DNA from: Mycobacterium sp. 852002-51961_SCH5331710
GTDB taxonomy: Bacteria > Actinomycetota > Actinomycetes > Mycobacteriales > Mycobacteriaceae
Assembly (NCBI RefSeq): GCF_001665535.1
Contig: NZ_LZSQ01000040.1
Span: 1 to 59,500, forward strand
Length of the DNA stretch: 59,500 nt
Reading direction: 5' to 3'
Position numbers and translations under genes: made by a program. The notes below the pieces were generated by a model, which ran no database searches, was not told the origin of the DNA, and saw only the letters and a program-made list of their open reading frames with translations. This document shows, one piece after another, positions 19,220 to 28,955 of this stretch; the stretch's first letter is position 1, and every line of letters begins with the position of its first letter.

Positions 19220-22200
19220 TCATGCCTGTCCGGGCACATACACGTCGTCGTCGCCGAGTCGCGAGCCCGGATCGAGAAGCATCTCGGCTTCCCGCGGCTT
19301 CTCCGGTCCCTCGTGGCCGAACCGGCGGTCCGCCGGCTTCTCGTACATCGGCTTGCCGCCGGCGATCGCCGACGCGAGCCGGTGTTGACCGGCCAGCACC
19401 CGCGCGTCCGCGCGCTGCTTGTAATCAGCACGCTGCTCGGGGGTCAGCGCGGCGAGGAACGCCTGCGGATGCACCAACGCGATCAGGCCGGACACGTGAC
19501 CGAAGCCCAGGCTGGTGATCAGCCCCGCCTTGAGCGGGAACGACCCTCCGAAGTGCAGGGTGTCGCGCAGCCACACCATGTGCGCGGAGCCGGCGAGCTC
19601 GTCGTCGACACAGTCCAGGCTGCGGTTCGGCGGAATGACGCCGTCGCGCAGGATCTGGCACAGCCCCATCATCTGGAACGCCGCCGCACCGCCCTTCGAG
19701 TGGCCGGTCAGGCTCTTCTGCGACACCACGAACAACGGCGCGCCCTCCGAGCGGCCCAGCGCGTCGGCGAGCCGCTCGTGCAGCTCGGTCTCGTTGGGGT
19801 CGTTGGCCAGCGTCGAGGTGTCGTGCTTGGAGACCACCGCGATGTCGTCGGGTCCGACACCGAGCTGAGCCAGCGAGCGGGCCAACTGCGACGCGCGACC
19901 CCCGCGGCCGGCGGCCAGCGCGCCGAGGCCCGGCGCCGGGATCGAGGTGTGCACACCGTCGCCGAACGACGACACGTAGCCCACCACCGCGAGCACCGGC
20001 AACCCCATCTGGAGCGCGAGATCGCCGCGCGCCAGCAGGATGGTCCCGCCGCCCTGGCCCTCGACGAAGCCGAGGCGGCGACGGTCGTTGGCGCGGGAGA
20101 ACTTCGAGTCGCTGATGCCACGGGCTCGCATCATCGCGGTGTCGGCGGTGGCGGCCATGTCGCCGAACCCGATGACCGCCTCGAGGGTCGTGTCGTCGTA
20201 TCCGCCCGCGACCACGAACTCGGCCTTGCCGAGCTTGATCTTGTCGACGCCCTCCTCGACCGAGATGGCCGCCGTCGCACAGGCGCCGACCGGGTGGATC
20301 ATCGCCCCGTAACTGCCGATATAGCTCTGGACGACGTGGCCTGCGATGACATTCGGCAGGACCTCCTGCAGGATGTCGTTCGGCTTGTTCCTGCCCAGCA
20401 GGTTGCCGTGGTACATCGTCTGCATCGACGTCATGCCGCCCATGCCGGTGCCCTGCGTGCTGGCCACCAGGCTGGGATGCACCCACCGCATCAGCTCCGC
20501 GGGCGTGAACCCGGCCGACAGGAACGCATCGACAGTGGTGACGAGATTCCAGATGGCCAGCCGGTCAATGGAGTTCATCATCTCTTGGCTGACGCCGTAC
20601 ACCATCGGGTCGAACCCGGTGGGGATCTGCGCGCCGACCGTGCGGGACAGCTTGACCTTCCGCGGAACCCGAACCTCGGTGCCCGCCTTTCGGGTCACCT
20701 GCCAGTCGCCGCTGTCGGGCACGGGCGCGATCACGGTGTGCTCCGGATCGAACTTGAGGAATCCGCGGGCCTCGGCCTCCGACGACACGACGAAGGTGAA
20801 GTCCTTGTCGAGGAAGACCGAAACCAGAAGCGGCGACGCGTGATCCGGGTCGATCGCTCCGTCGTCGACCCACTCGCGGATGCCGACCCGCTCGACCACG
20901 GCGTCGTGGTAGCGCTCGACCAGCTCGCCCTCGTCGACCAGCTCGCCCGTCACGGTGTCGTACCAGCCCGGCGTGGGATCATCCTCCCACTTGACCAGCC
21001 CGGTCGTCCACGCCAGCTCGAGCACACCGGCGGCCGACAGCTCGTTCTCGACCTCCATCTCGAAGCGGGTGCGCGAGGAGCCGTACGGACCGAGTTCGGC
21101 GCCACCGACGATGACCACCATGTCGGCGGGGTCCAGGTCGAGGTCCTGCCATTCGGGCGGCGGTGCGGACTTGTAACCACGCGGCGGCGACGGCAGGGCA
21201 CGCACGGTGCCCTCGGGATCGCTGTCCTCGGTGTGGCTTTCGGTCACCATCTCTTCGCGGGCCTTGGCGGCCAGCTCGGCCATGTCGATGTCGACGTCGG
21301 CCAGCCCGCCGGTGAAGTCCGCCTGCAGCGGCTCATGCGCCGCGGCCACCTTGGCCTCGATGTCGCACAGGCCCAGCAGCATGCTCGCCATCTCGTCGGT
21401 GGTGAACGTGCGCACACCGGCCTCCTCGACGGCCCCGACGATCGCGTCGTTGTGGCCCATCAGACCGGTGCCCTTGGTCCAGCCGATCAGCGCGTGCGCC
21501 AACGAAACCCGCTGCGCCCACGACGATTCGGCCCTCCACCGGGACACCAACGCGTCCAGCGCCGACTTCGCCTCGCCGTACGCGCCGTCGCCGCCGAACA
21601 TGCCGCGGTTCGGCGAACCGGGCAGCACGACGTGCAGGCGCGCGGCGATGTCGCGCTCGGTGCCGATGTGAGACAGCCCGCCGATCAGCCGTTGCACGGC
21701 CCACAGCAGCACCTTCATCTCCATCTCGGCGCGCGATCCGGCATCGGACAGATCGCCCGCGACCCGCGGTGCGGCGAACGGGAACAGCAACGTCGGCGTC
21801 TGGGCGTCCTTGATGTGGATCGACTGCGGCCCAAGGCTTTCGGTCTGCTCCGTGCCGACCCACTGCACCAGCGCGTCGATGTCGGTGTAGGACGCCATGT
21901 TGGCGGGCACCACCCACAGCTTCGCGTTCCAGCGGGCGCTGTCGCGATAGAGGTTGCGGTAGAACGCCAACCGGTCGTCGTCCAGACGCGACGTCGTCGC
22001 GATCACGGTCGCACCGCCGTCGAGCAGCTGCGCGACCACGGACGCGGCGATCGAGCCCTTGGACGCGCCGGTGACGACGGCGACCTCGTGGCTGTAGCGC
22101 CCGGTCCCCGGATTCTCGGCACCCGCAGCGGCGCGGCCGTACAGCGAGGCGTGGATGTTGCGACCAGCCGCCAGCGCCTTGCCCTGCCACCAGGTGGCCT

Positions 22201-25200
22201 GCGTGCCGACCACGTGGCCTGCGCCCTCGAAGCGTTCCGAGAGTCGCTGCCAGTCGCGGTCGATCTCGTCCTCGTCGTACAGCCACAGCTTGGCCAGGTC
22301 CTCACGCGCGCTGGCCCAACGGTCGTCGAAGAGCACCGCCTTGCGGCCGTCGAACGTCGGCGCCACCAGACGCGGCCAGTCCGAACCGAGTTCGGCGGTC
22401 ACCAGGTCGATGAGTTCGGCGTCGGTGGCCTCCGGAACGGGAACCGGGGTATCGAGGCCGAGCTGTCCGAGGATCATCCGTGCCGCAGAGGCGAGCACGC
22501 CGTCGCGGCCGGTGACCCGCTCGGCGAACTCGGTCAACGCCGCGGAGTTCACCACGCCCCCGCTCGCGCCGCCGGCGGACGGCAACGACACCGCCACACC
22601 GCGCCGGGCCGCCACCGCGGCGACCGCGCTGTCGATGACCTTGTCGACGGTCGCGGCATCGGCCAGTGCGCCGTCGTGCAGGCCGCCGAGCTCACCACCG
22701 CGCACGCTGGTGCCCTCGCGGGTACCCAGCGCGACCTCGACGGTGACGTGTTTGACCCAGCCCGGACCCAGCTCCCAGGTTTTGGTGACCCGCTCGCCGA
22801 TGTAGGCGGGGCGCTTGCCCGAGGGCCCGAAGACGGTGCGCAACTGGTCGTTCACCGCGTCGGACAGCACCGGGCCGAACGGCTTGTAGGTCCTGGCCAG
22901 CTTGGTGACCTGACCCTTGAGCGCGGCCAGGTCGGCCTCCCCCGCACCGTCGATGGCGCCGAGGTTGAGCTCGGAGCCCAGGTCGACGAGCAACTGGTTA
23001 CGCCGCGACGATGCACCGTCGGTGATCGACTCGATGGAGTCCAGCGGTTCGATCTGGTCGATGCGCATCTTGGCCGACAGCGCGATCAGCGCCGTGGTGG
23101 CGTCGGCGGCGTCGAACGTCAGGTCGTCCGGACGGGGCCCGCCGGCGGGTGCCGCCGGTGCGGCTGCCGGGGCGGCGGGCGCGGCCGCCTCGACGGGCGC
23201 GGCGGCCTCCGATGCCGGCGCGGGCGTCGGCTCGTCGTCGAGTTCCGGCTCCGGATCGGTGTCGGTGGCGAACAGCACCGCCGCATCGCGCTCGGAGTTC
23301 AGCACTTCGGTTGTGTTGTGCGAATATTCGGGCAGCTTCAGCGTGTTGGCTGCGAGCCCGGCCACCGTCGGCGCGGACTTCACCCCGATCTCGACGAAGC
23401 GCTCGATACCGAGACCGCCTGCGGCCTCCTCGATGAACAACAGGTCCTGGGTCTCGATCCACCGCACCGGGCTGGCGAACTGCCACGCCAACAGCTCGAT
23501 GACGATCTTGCGGCACAGCTCGCGCGGCTTCTCGTTACGCCAGGTGTCGTAGTCGGCGAGGATCTCGTCCAGCGGCTCGGCGGGCACCAGATCCCGGATC
23601 TCCTGGATGAATTCGCGATCCAGCGTGAACGGCTTGGGCACCAGGTTGGGGATGTAGCGCCCGATGATCAGGTCGGGATCCTGGTCGCGCGGCATGACGC
23701 GCTCCAACGAGCGGCGGAAGTCGGCGACACCGACCCGCAGCACCGACGAGTGGAACGGCACGTCGATACCGGGCACCAGGATGAACGAGCGCTTACCGCC
23801 GGTGATCTCGCGACGCCGCTCGACCTCCTCCTCCAGCGCCTCGAGGCCCCGCACCGTGCCCGCGATCGCGTACTGCGAGCCGCGCAGGTTGAAGTTGACG
23901 ATCTCTAGAAATTCACCGGTATCCCGGGAGACGTCAGCGACAAACTGCTTGACGTCGGCGTCGTCGAGGTCGATCTGCGACGGGCGGATTGCGGCCAGCC
24001 GGTAGTTCGAGCGGCCGAGGTGATCGCGCGGCACGATGTCGTGCATCTTGCTGCCGCGGTGGAACACCACCTCGAGCAGCGCCTCCAGTTCGTAGACACC
24101 GCTGACGCAGGCGAGCGCGGTGTACTCGCCGACGGAGTGACCACAGGCGATCGCGCCCTCGACGAACGCGCCCTGCTCACGCATCTCGGCGACCTGCGCC
24201 GCGGCCACGGTGGCCATCGCCACCTGGGTGAACTGCGTCAGGAACAGCACGCCGTCGGGATGGTGGTAGTGCACACCGCTGGCGATCAGGCTGGTCGGGT
24301 TGTCCCGCACCACGTGCAGCACCGAGAAGCCCAGCGTCTCGCGGGTGAACTTGTCGGCGGTGTCCCACACCTTGCGGGCGGCCTTCGACCGGGCCCGCAC
24401 CTCCATGCCCATGCCCTTGTGCTGGATCCCCTGTCCGGGGAACGCGTACACGGTCTTCGGGGCGGCCAACTGCGCCGTCGCCGACATCACGAGTTCACCG
24501 CCGACTTTGGCGCTCACCTCGAGAATCTCTGCGCCGCGGTCGATTCCGACCCGGTCGACGCGGAAGTCGATGTCGTCGCCCGGCAGCACCATGCCCAGGA
24601 ACCGCGACGTCCAGCCGACCACCCGGGCCGGCGGGGCGGCCCTGCCGTCGGTCGCGGCCACGACGTGCTGGGCGGCGGCCGAAAGCCACATGCCATGCAC
24701 GATGGGCGATTTCAGGCCGGCGAGCAGGGCGGCGGCGCGGTCGGTGTGGATCGGATTGTGATCACCCGACACGACGGCGAACGCGCTCATGTCCGTGGGT
24801 GCGGTGACCGTGACGTCGCGGCGGCGACGCCGCTGGGTGTCGGTCGCGTTGTCAGTGATCGCACCGCCCGCGCGCGGCGGGTCGGCCAGTTCGGCGGCGC
24901 CGGTGCGGCCGCGGATCGCGAAGCGCTCCTCGAGCCTGGCCAGCACCGTGCCGTCGGCGTCGCGGATCTCCACCGACACCGGCACGACGCGGCCGTACTC
25001 GGTGTCGGTCGCGGCGGAAACCGTTGCGGTGACGGCCAGTTCGGCTCGCTGCTTGGGCATCGGAGCCAGCAGGTGCGCGGCGTGGTCGAGGTGTACCAGG
25101 CTCAGCAGGCCCTCGACGACCGGGAAGCCGTCGTCGGTGAGGGCCGAACCGATCGCGGCGAACACCGCGGGCCAGCAGTGGCCGACGAGCGCGTCGGGCA

Positions 25201-28200
25201 CCAGCGACAAGCCGGGCGCGAGCGGGGCGCCGAATGTCGCGGTCACGCCGGTGTGGTCTGCGACGCGTTCGGGATCCCAGTCGGCGGTGACCGTCGCGGT
25301 GTTGTTCTGCACCGGCGGCAACGCGCCGGGTCCATCCACACCCGCCGCGATGGCTAGCACGGAACGCATTGCGGCCGAGGCGTCTTCGACCGTGACGACC
25401 GGCATGCCGCCGTCGACGGTGCATGCGGGCAAGGTGAACGGGATGTCGATCCAGATGTCGGACAACGGCACGCTCAAGGTGACCCGGTCGCCGCTGAGCT
25501 CGAGGCGGGCGCCGGTGGACGGGTGCGTCGCGTTACGGTTCTCGTTCGCCTGCCACTCGTCGGGTGCGCCGATCCGGTGCACCGGGTTGATCGCGACCCG
25601 GCCCGCCCACAGCACGTCCGGCGAGTCCAGCACCACCGCAAGCGGACCGGTGACGTCGGCGCGCGCCTGCCGGCGCGACACGACCGGCACGGGGTCGCCG
25701 TCGGTGGCCAGCGCCTCGTCGATCGCGGCCTGCTCGAAGCGGTCGAGCAGTTCACCGACCGGCTCGTCGACGCGGGTGATGCCCGCGACGGCCTGAGTAC
25801 CGGGGATGATGCACACCTCATCGGCGCTGTAGCGGGCGTCGTGGGCCTGCCACAGCGAATCGCTGCGCCACCACCGCCGCACGTCCTTGTCGATCACCGG
25901 CACGAAGTTGACCGGCTTGCCCGGCGTCTTGCACAGCGTGACGAACCACGGCACGTCGGCCGGATGCAGCCGCAGCGTCTCGGCCTCGGGGTAGCGCGAC
26001 ACCAGCGTCGCGATCGCGCGCTGCGGATCATCCAGCAGCGCAACGTCGTTGAAGAGCGTCGGGATCGGACCCGAATCCTGCGGGTGCAGACGGGCTTCCG
26101 CGCGGTGCAGCATGTCGGCGAACCGGTCGCGCCAGGTGTCGGCCAGCCACGGGCTGTTGGGCAGTTTGGTGTCGGCGGTGCTGTCGCCGTCGCCGATGGC
26201 CAACTCGACGTAGCGCTGCAGCCACTGCAGGTAGGTCATCTCGCCGATGTCGCCGTAGTACGGCTTGCAGGTGGCGGCCATCGCGGTGATGATCTCGTCG
26301 CGGCGCGCCGCCACGGCGTCGGCATCGCCGGCGACCTCGTCGAGCAGCCGCCCGCACCGCGATGCGGCGTTGTCGATCTCGTGGATGTCGGCGCCGAGCT
26401 GGCTGCGGCTGGAAGCCATGCCGCCCGTTGCCTTTCCGGCGCTGATCCAGTGGTCGGTTCCGGTGGTCTCGACCAGCATCTGCTTGACGGCCGGGGACGT
26501 GGTCGCCTCGAGCGTCGCCATCGCCGCGGTGCCGACGAGGATCCCGTCGACCGGCATTGCGGGGAAGCCGTACTCGGTGGCCCAACGCCCGGACAGGTAC
26601 TGCGCCGCCCGCTCGGGGGTGCCGATGCCGCCACCGACGCAGACGGTGATGTTCGGCAGCTTGCGCAGTTCGCCGTAGGTCGTCAGCAGGAGGTCGTCGA
26701 GGTCCTCCCAGGAGTGGTGCCCGCCCGCGCGGCCGCCCTCGATGTGGACGATGACGTCCTTGTTCGGCACCTCGGCCGCGATCTTGATCACGGACTTGAT
26801 CTGGTCGACCGTGCCGGGTTTGAACACGACATGGCTGATGCCGACGGTGTTGAGCTCGTCGATCAGCTCGACGGCCTCCTCGAGCTCGGGGATGCCTGCC
26901 GACACCACGACACCGTCGATCGGCGCACCGGACTGACGGGCACGCTGCACCAGGCGCTTGCCGCCCAGCTGCAGCTTCCACAGGTACGGGTCGAGGAACA
27001 ACGAGTTGAACTGCACCGCGCGGCCCGGCTCGAGCAGGGTGGTCAGCTCGGCGATGCGGTCTTCGAAGATCTCCTCGGTGACCTGCCCGCCGCCGGCGAG
27101 CTCGGCCCAGTGCCCCGCGTTGGCGGCGGCCGCGACGATCTTGGCGTCGACGGTCGTGGGGGTCATGCCCGCGAGCAGGATCGGCGACCGCCCGGTCAGC
27201 CGGGTGAACTTCGTCGACAGCTTCACCGATCGGTCCGGCAGCTGCACGGTGGTGGGCGCATAACTCGACCAGGCGGGCGGCACCTCGGGTTCCGCGCCGA
27301 CCGTGAACAGGTTGCGCTGCCCGACCCGCGTGGCGGCAGGCACGATGCCCACGCCCAGCCCGCGGATGATCGGGGCGGTCAGCCTGGTCACGGTGTCGCT
27401 CGGGCCCAGGTCCACGATCCACTTCGCACCGGCGTCGTGCAGCCGCTCGACCTCGGCGACCCAGTCGATCGGGCGCACGAAGATCGCCTCGGTCATCTCG
27501 TGAGCCAGCTCGGGATCGATGCCGCACTTGGCCGCCCAGCGGTCGACCACCTCGACGCCGTCGGCCAGCCGCGGCGTGTGGAAGCCGACCTCGACCTGCA
27601 CGCCATGGAAGACCGGGCTGAACACCGCACCGCCGCGGATTTTGTTCTTGCGCTCGGCCTCTTCCTTCTCGGTGATCTTCGAGCAGTAGAGCTCGAACCG
27701 GCCGAGCTGTTCGGGGGTCCCGGTGATGACGACCGAACGCCTGCCGTTGCGGATCGACAGCACCGGCGGCAGCACGGTCCGCACGTCTTGGGAGAACTCT
27801 TCGAGCAGTTCGGCGATGCGGTCGGGATCGACGTTCGTCACGGACACCATCGGCGACTTGTCCCCGCGGCCGACCATGCCGCGACGGCGCGAGACCAGCG
27901 ACCCGGCCGCACCGATCAGCTGCAGCAGCGCCAACAGTTCGGCGTCCTTGGCGCCCCGCGACCGCAGCGACTCGCAGGCGATGATGCCCTGCGAGTGCCC
28001 GGCCATCGCGACCGGCGGCGCGTCGTACAGGTCCAGACCCTGGCGGATGGCGGCGCGGATCGCGGCCATCTGCGCCAGCAGGATGCCCGGTCCGGAGATG
28101 GCCGCGGTGATGAGTTGCTTCGTCGGGGGCAGCGGCTCGTCGGCGGCGAGCGCACGCACCCACTGCAAGGGCTCGAAGCCGATGGGGCGCACCACGACGA

Positions 28201-28441
28201 GTTCGCGCGCCACGGGCTCGAGAAGGAGGGCGGCCTCCCCGACGACCTCGCTGAGCTCCGACTCGATGCCGGCCGAGCTGACCAGCTCCTCGAGGTTCTC
28301 CAACCACGAGCCGCCCTGGCCACCGAAGGCCACGGCGTAGGGCTCACCGGAGTTCAGTCGATCGACGAGGGCCTGATTGCCGGCGAGGGCGGCTCCCGCG
28401 GTGCGGTCGGCCGACACCCTGTGCTGCTCGTTGATCGTCAC
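19220..28441 (-). CDS. fas: Type I fatty acid synthase
   Basis: A single 3073-residue chain builds C16-C26 acyl-CoAs for phospholipids and the mycolate alpha branch. Domains in order: acetyltransferase (AGHSQG, Ser about 151), enoyl reductase (ILLAGMTPTTVDAK about 420), MaoC-like dehydratase (VSGDHNPIHTD about 1229), malonyl/palmitoyl transferase (FPGQGIQHKGMGM about 1334, ACGHSVGEYTA about 1435), ACP region (DSIESITDGASS about 1810), ketoreductase (VTGASKGSIAAS about 2127) and ketosynthase (Cys in GACATAA about 2721, His in SKHDTST and TGHSKGG). No phosphopantetheinyl transferase domain is present; acpS supplies it. The GTG at 28441 follows GAGGAGAG and overlaps the stop of a 71-codon upstream frame. 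Confidence 0.97.
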   Translation of the reverse strand: MTINEQHRVSADRTAGAALAGNQALVDRLNSGEPYAVAFGGQGGSWLENLEELVSSAGIESELSEVVGEAALLLEPVARELVVVRPIGFEPLQWVRALAADEPLPPTKQLITAAISGPGILLAQMAAIRAAIRQGLDLYDAPPVAMAGHSQGIIACESLRSRGAKDAELLALLQLIGAAGSLVSRRRGMVGRGDKSPMVSVTNVDPDRIAELLEEFSQDVRTVLPPVLSIRNGRRSVVITGTPEQLGRFELYCSKITEKEEAERKNKIRGGAVFSPVFHGVQVEVGFHTPRLADGVEVVDRWAAKCGIDPELAHEMTEAIFVRPIDWVAEVERLHDAGAKWIVDLGPSDTVTRLTAPIIRGLGVGIVPAATRVGQRNLFTVGAEPEVPPAWSSYAPTTVQLPDRSVKLSTKFTRLTGRSPILLAGMTPTTVDAKIVAAAANAGHWAELAGGGQVTEEIFEDRIAELTTLLEPGRAVQFNSLFLDPYLWKLQLGGKRLVQRARQSGAPIDGVVVSAGIPELEEAVELIDELNTVGISHVVFKPGTVDQIKSVIKIAAEVPNKDVIVHIEGGRAGGHHSWEDLDDLLLTTYGELRKLPNITVCVGGGIGTPERAAQYLSGRWATEYGFPAMPVDGILVGTAAMATLEATTSPAVKQMLVETTGTDHWISAGKATGGMASSRSQLGADIHEIDNAASRCGRLLDEVAGDADAVAARRDEIITAMAATCKPYYGDIGEMTYLQWLQRYVELAIGDGDSTADTKLPNSPWLADTWRDRFADMLHRAEARLHPQDSGPIPTLFNDVALLDDPQRAIATLVSRYPEAETLRLHPADVPWFVTLCKTPGKPVNFVPVIDKDVRRWWRSDSLWQAHDARYSADEVCIIPGTQAVAGITRVDEPVGELLDRFEQAAIDEALATDGDPVPVVSRRQARADVTGPLAVVLDSPDVLWAGRVAINPVHRIGAPDEWQANENRNATHPSTGARLELSGDRVTLSVPLSDIWIDIPFTLPACTVDGGMPVVTVEDASAAMRSVLAIAAGVDGPGALPPVQNNTATVTADWDPERVADHTGVTATFGAPLAPGLSLVPDALVGHCWPAVFAAIGSALTDDGFPVVEGLLSLVHLDHAAHLLAPMPKQRAELAVTATVSAATDTEYGRVVPVSVEIRDADGTVLARLEERFAIRGRTGAAELADPPRAGGAITDNATDTQRRRRRDVTVTAPTDMSAFAVVSGDHNPIHTDRAAALLAGLKSPIVHGMWLSAAAQHVVAATDGRAAPPARVVGWTSRFLGMVLPGDDIDFRVDRVGIDRGAEILEVSAKVGGELVMSATAQLAAPKTVYAFPGQGIQHKGMGMEVRARSKAARKVWDTADKFTRETLGFSVLHVVRDNPTSLIASGVHYHHPDGVLFLTQFTQVAMATVAAAQVAEMREQGAFVEGAIACGHSVGEYTALACVSGVYELEALLEVVFHRGSKMHDIVPRDHLGRSNYRLAAIRPSQIDLDDADVKQFVADVSRDTGEFLEIVNFNLRGSQYAIAGTVRGLEALEEEVERRREITGGKRSFILVPGIDVPFHSSVLRVGVADFRRSLERVMPRDQDPDLIIGRYIPNLVPKPFTLDREFIQEIRDLVPAEPLDEILADYDTWRNEKPRELCRKIVIELLAWQFASPVRWIETQDLLFIEEAAGGLGIERFVEIGVKSAPTVAGLAANTLKLPEYSHNTTEVLNSERDAAVLFATDTDPEPELDDEPTPAPASEAAAPVEAAAPAAPAAAPAAPAGGPRPDDLTFDAADATTALIALSAKMRIDQIEPLDSIESITDGASSRRNQLLVDLGSELNLGAIDGAGEADLAALKGQVTKLARTYKPFGPVLSDAVNDQLRTVFGPSGKRPAYIGERVTKTWELGPGWVKHVTVEVALGTREGTSVRGGELGGLHDGALADAATVDKVIDSAVAAVAARRGVAVSLPSAGGASGGVVNSAALTEFAERVTGRDGVLASAARMILGQLGLDTPVPVPEATDAELIDLVTAELGSDWPRLVAPTFDGRKAVLFDDRWASAREDLAKLWLYDEDEIDRDWQRLSERFEGAGHVVGTQATWWQGKALAAGRNIHASLYGRAAAGAENPGTGRYSHEVAVVTGASKGSIAASVVAQLLDGGATVIATTSRLDDDRLAFYRNLYRDSARWNAKLWVVPANMASYTDIDALVQWVGTEQTESLGPQSIHIKDAQTPTLLFPFAAPRVAGDLSDAGSRAEMEMKVLLWAVQRLIGGLSHIGTERDIAARLHVVLPGSPNRGMFGGDGAYGEAKSALDALVSRWRAESSWAQRVSLAHALIGWTKGTGLMGHNDAIVGAVEEAGVRTFTTDEMASMLLGLCDIEAKVAAAHEPLQADFTGGLADVDIDMAELAAKAREEMVTESHTEDSDPEGTVRALPSPPRGYKSAPPPEWQDLDLDPADMVVIVGGAELGPYGSSRTRFEMEVENELSAAGVLELAWTTGLVKWEDDPTPGWYDTVTGELVDEGELVERYHDAVVERVGIREWVDDGAIDPDHASPLLVSVFLDKDFTFVVSSEAEARGFLKFDPEHTVIAPVPDSGDWQVTRKAGTEVRVPRKVKLSRTVGAQIPTGFDPMVYGVSQEMMNSIDRLAIWNLVTTVDAFLSAGFTPAELMRWVHPSLVASTQGTGMGGMTSMQTMYHGNLLGRNKPNDILQEVLPNVIAGHVVQSYIGSYGAMIHPVGACATAAISVEEGVDKIKLGKAEFVVAGGYDDTTLEAVIGFGDMAATADTAMMRARGISDSKFSRANDRRRLGFVEGQGGGTILLARGDLALQMGLPVLAVVGYVSSFGDGVHTSIPAPGLGALAAGRGGRASQLARSLAQLGVGPDDIAVVSKHDTSTLANDPNETELHERLADALGRSEGAPLFVVSQKSLTGHSKGGAAAFQMMGLCQILRDGVIPPNRSLDCVDDELAGSAHMVWLRDTLHFGGSFPLKAGLITSLGFGHVSGLIALVHPQAFLAALTPEQRADYKQRADARVLAGQHRLASAIAGGKPMYEKPADRRFGHEGPEKPREAEMLLDPGSRLGDDDVYVPGQA

Positions 28442-28649
28442 GTCTTGTTCTCTCCTCTGTCCCGCGTCATGCTCGTCGTCGGCTGTCGTCTCAGAAGCTC
28501 CAATGGCTCCCGGCTGCCTGCCGCGGCGCCACGCGATTCGGCGTCGAATCCGACTGGTTCGGTCGGGCGGTTCCGAGTCGTTTCGCGACTGCCTTCGAAC
28601 CGCCTTCCGTGCACTCCAGCCGTACTAAGAGTGTCATAAGAAGAGCCCT

Positions 28650-28669
28650 CCATTTCGCGCCCGAAATGG
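28650..28669. promoter_or_regulatory. Palindrome in the fas leader, candidate operator
   Basis: CCATTTCG and CGAAATGG form a perfect 8-bp inverted repeat with a CGCC spacer, about 210 bp upstream of fas. A second pair, GGTTAC (28668-28673) and GTAACC (28693-28698), overlaps its edge. M. tuberculosis fas is known to be activated by the TetR-type FasR through inverted repeats in this region; I cannot confirm that these are the same sites. The 514-bp stretch 28442-28955 has no convincing gene. Confidence 0.5.
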
Positions 28670-28938
28670 TTACTGAAGAGTTCTACGCTCGGGTAACCGC
28701 CCGTTGCATAACGCGCAGTTCGACACGGACCGAAGGCTTTCGGGACAAACGTCCTGCATGCAGGTGGTTACGGTCGAGTAGGCAGAACAGCGCTGATCAC
28801 GGTAGTTTTGTTATCAAATCGTTATAAAGAAATTTTCGACGCGTCTCACCAGCGGCGTCGCTGCGGCCAGACGAGACACGCACGTGTGATTTGTCTTCTC
28901 AGCGGCCCCGGCCACGCGGAAAAGTTTGCTGAAGATAC

Positions 28939-28954
28939 TTACTGATCGGTAAGG
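28939..28954. promoter_or_regulatory. Near-perfect 16-bp palindrome between fas and the DUF1906 gene
   Basis: CTTACTGATCGGTAAG is symmetric except for one base pair. It lies one base beyond the stop of the DUF1906 gene, at the far end of the fas upstream region. Its size and symmetry resemble TetR operators. The adjacent 28800-28850 is unusually AT-rich and includes TATAAC and GATAAC on the minus strand, possible -10 elements for a distal fas promoter. Confidence 0.4.
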
Positions 28955-28955
28955 T

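Noticed and set aside
18773..23908. 1711-codon open frame on the plus strand opposite fas, and other long plus-strand frames to 28639
   Set aside because: Arg/His/Gln-rich translations without domains; antisense shadows produced by the GC-rich third codon positions of fas.
28609..28827. 72-codon plus-strand frame upstream of fas
   Set aside because: Reads through the palindromes and AT-rich leader; no ribosome binding site and an unlikely composition.
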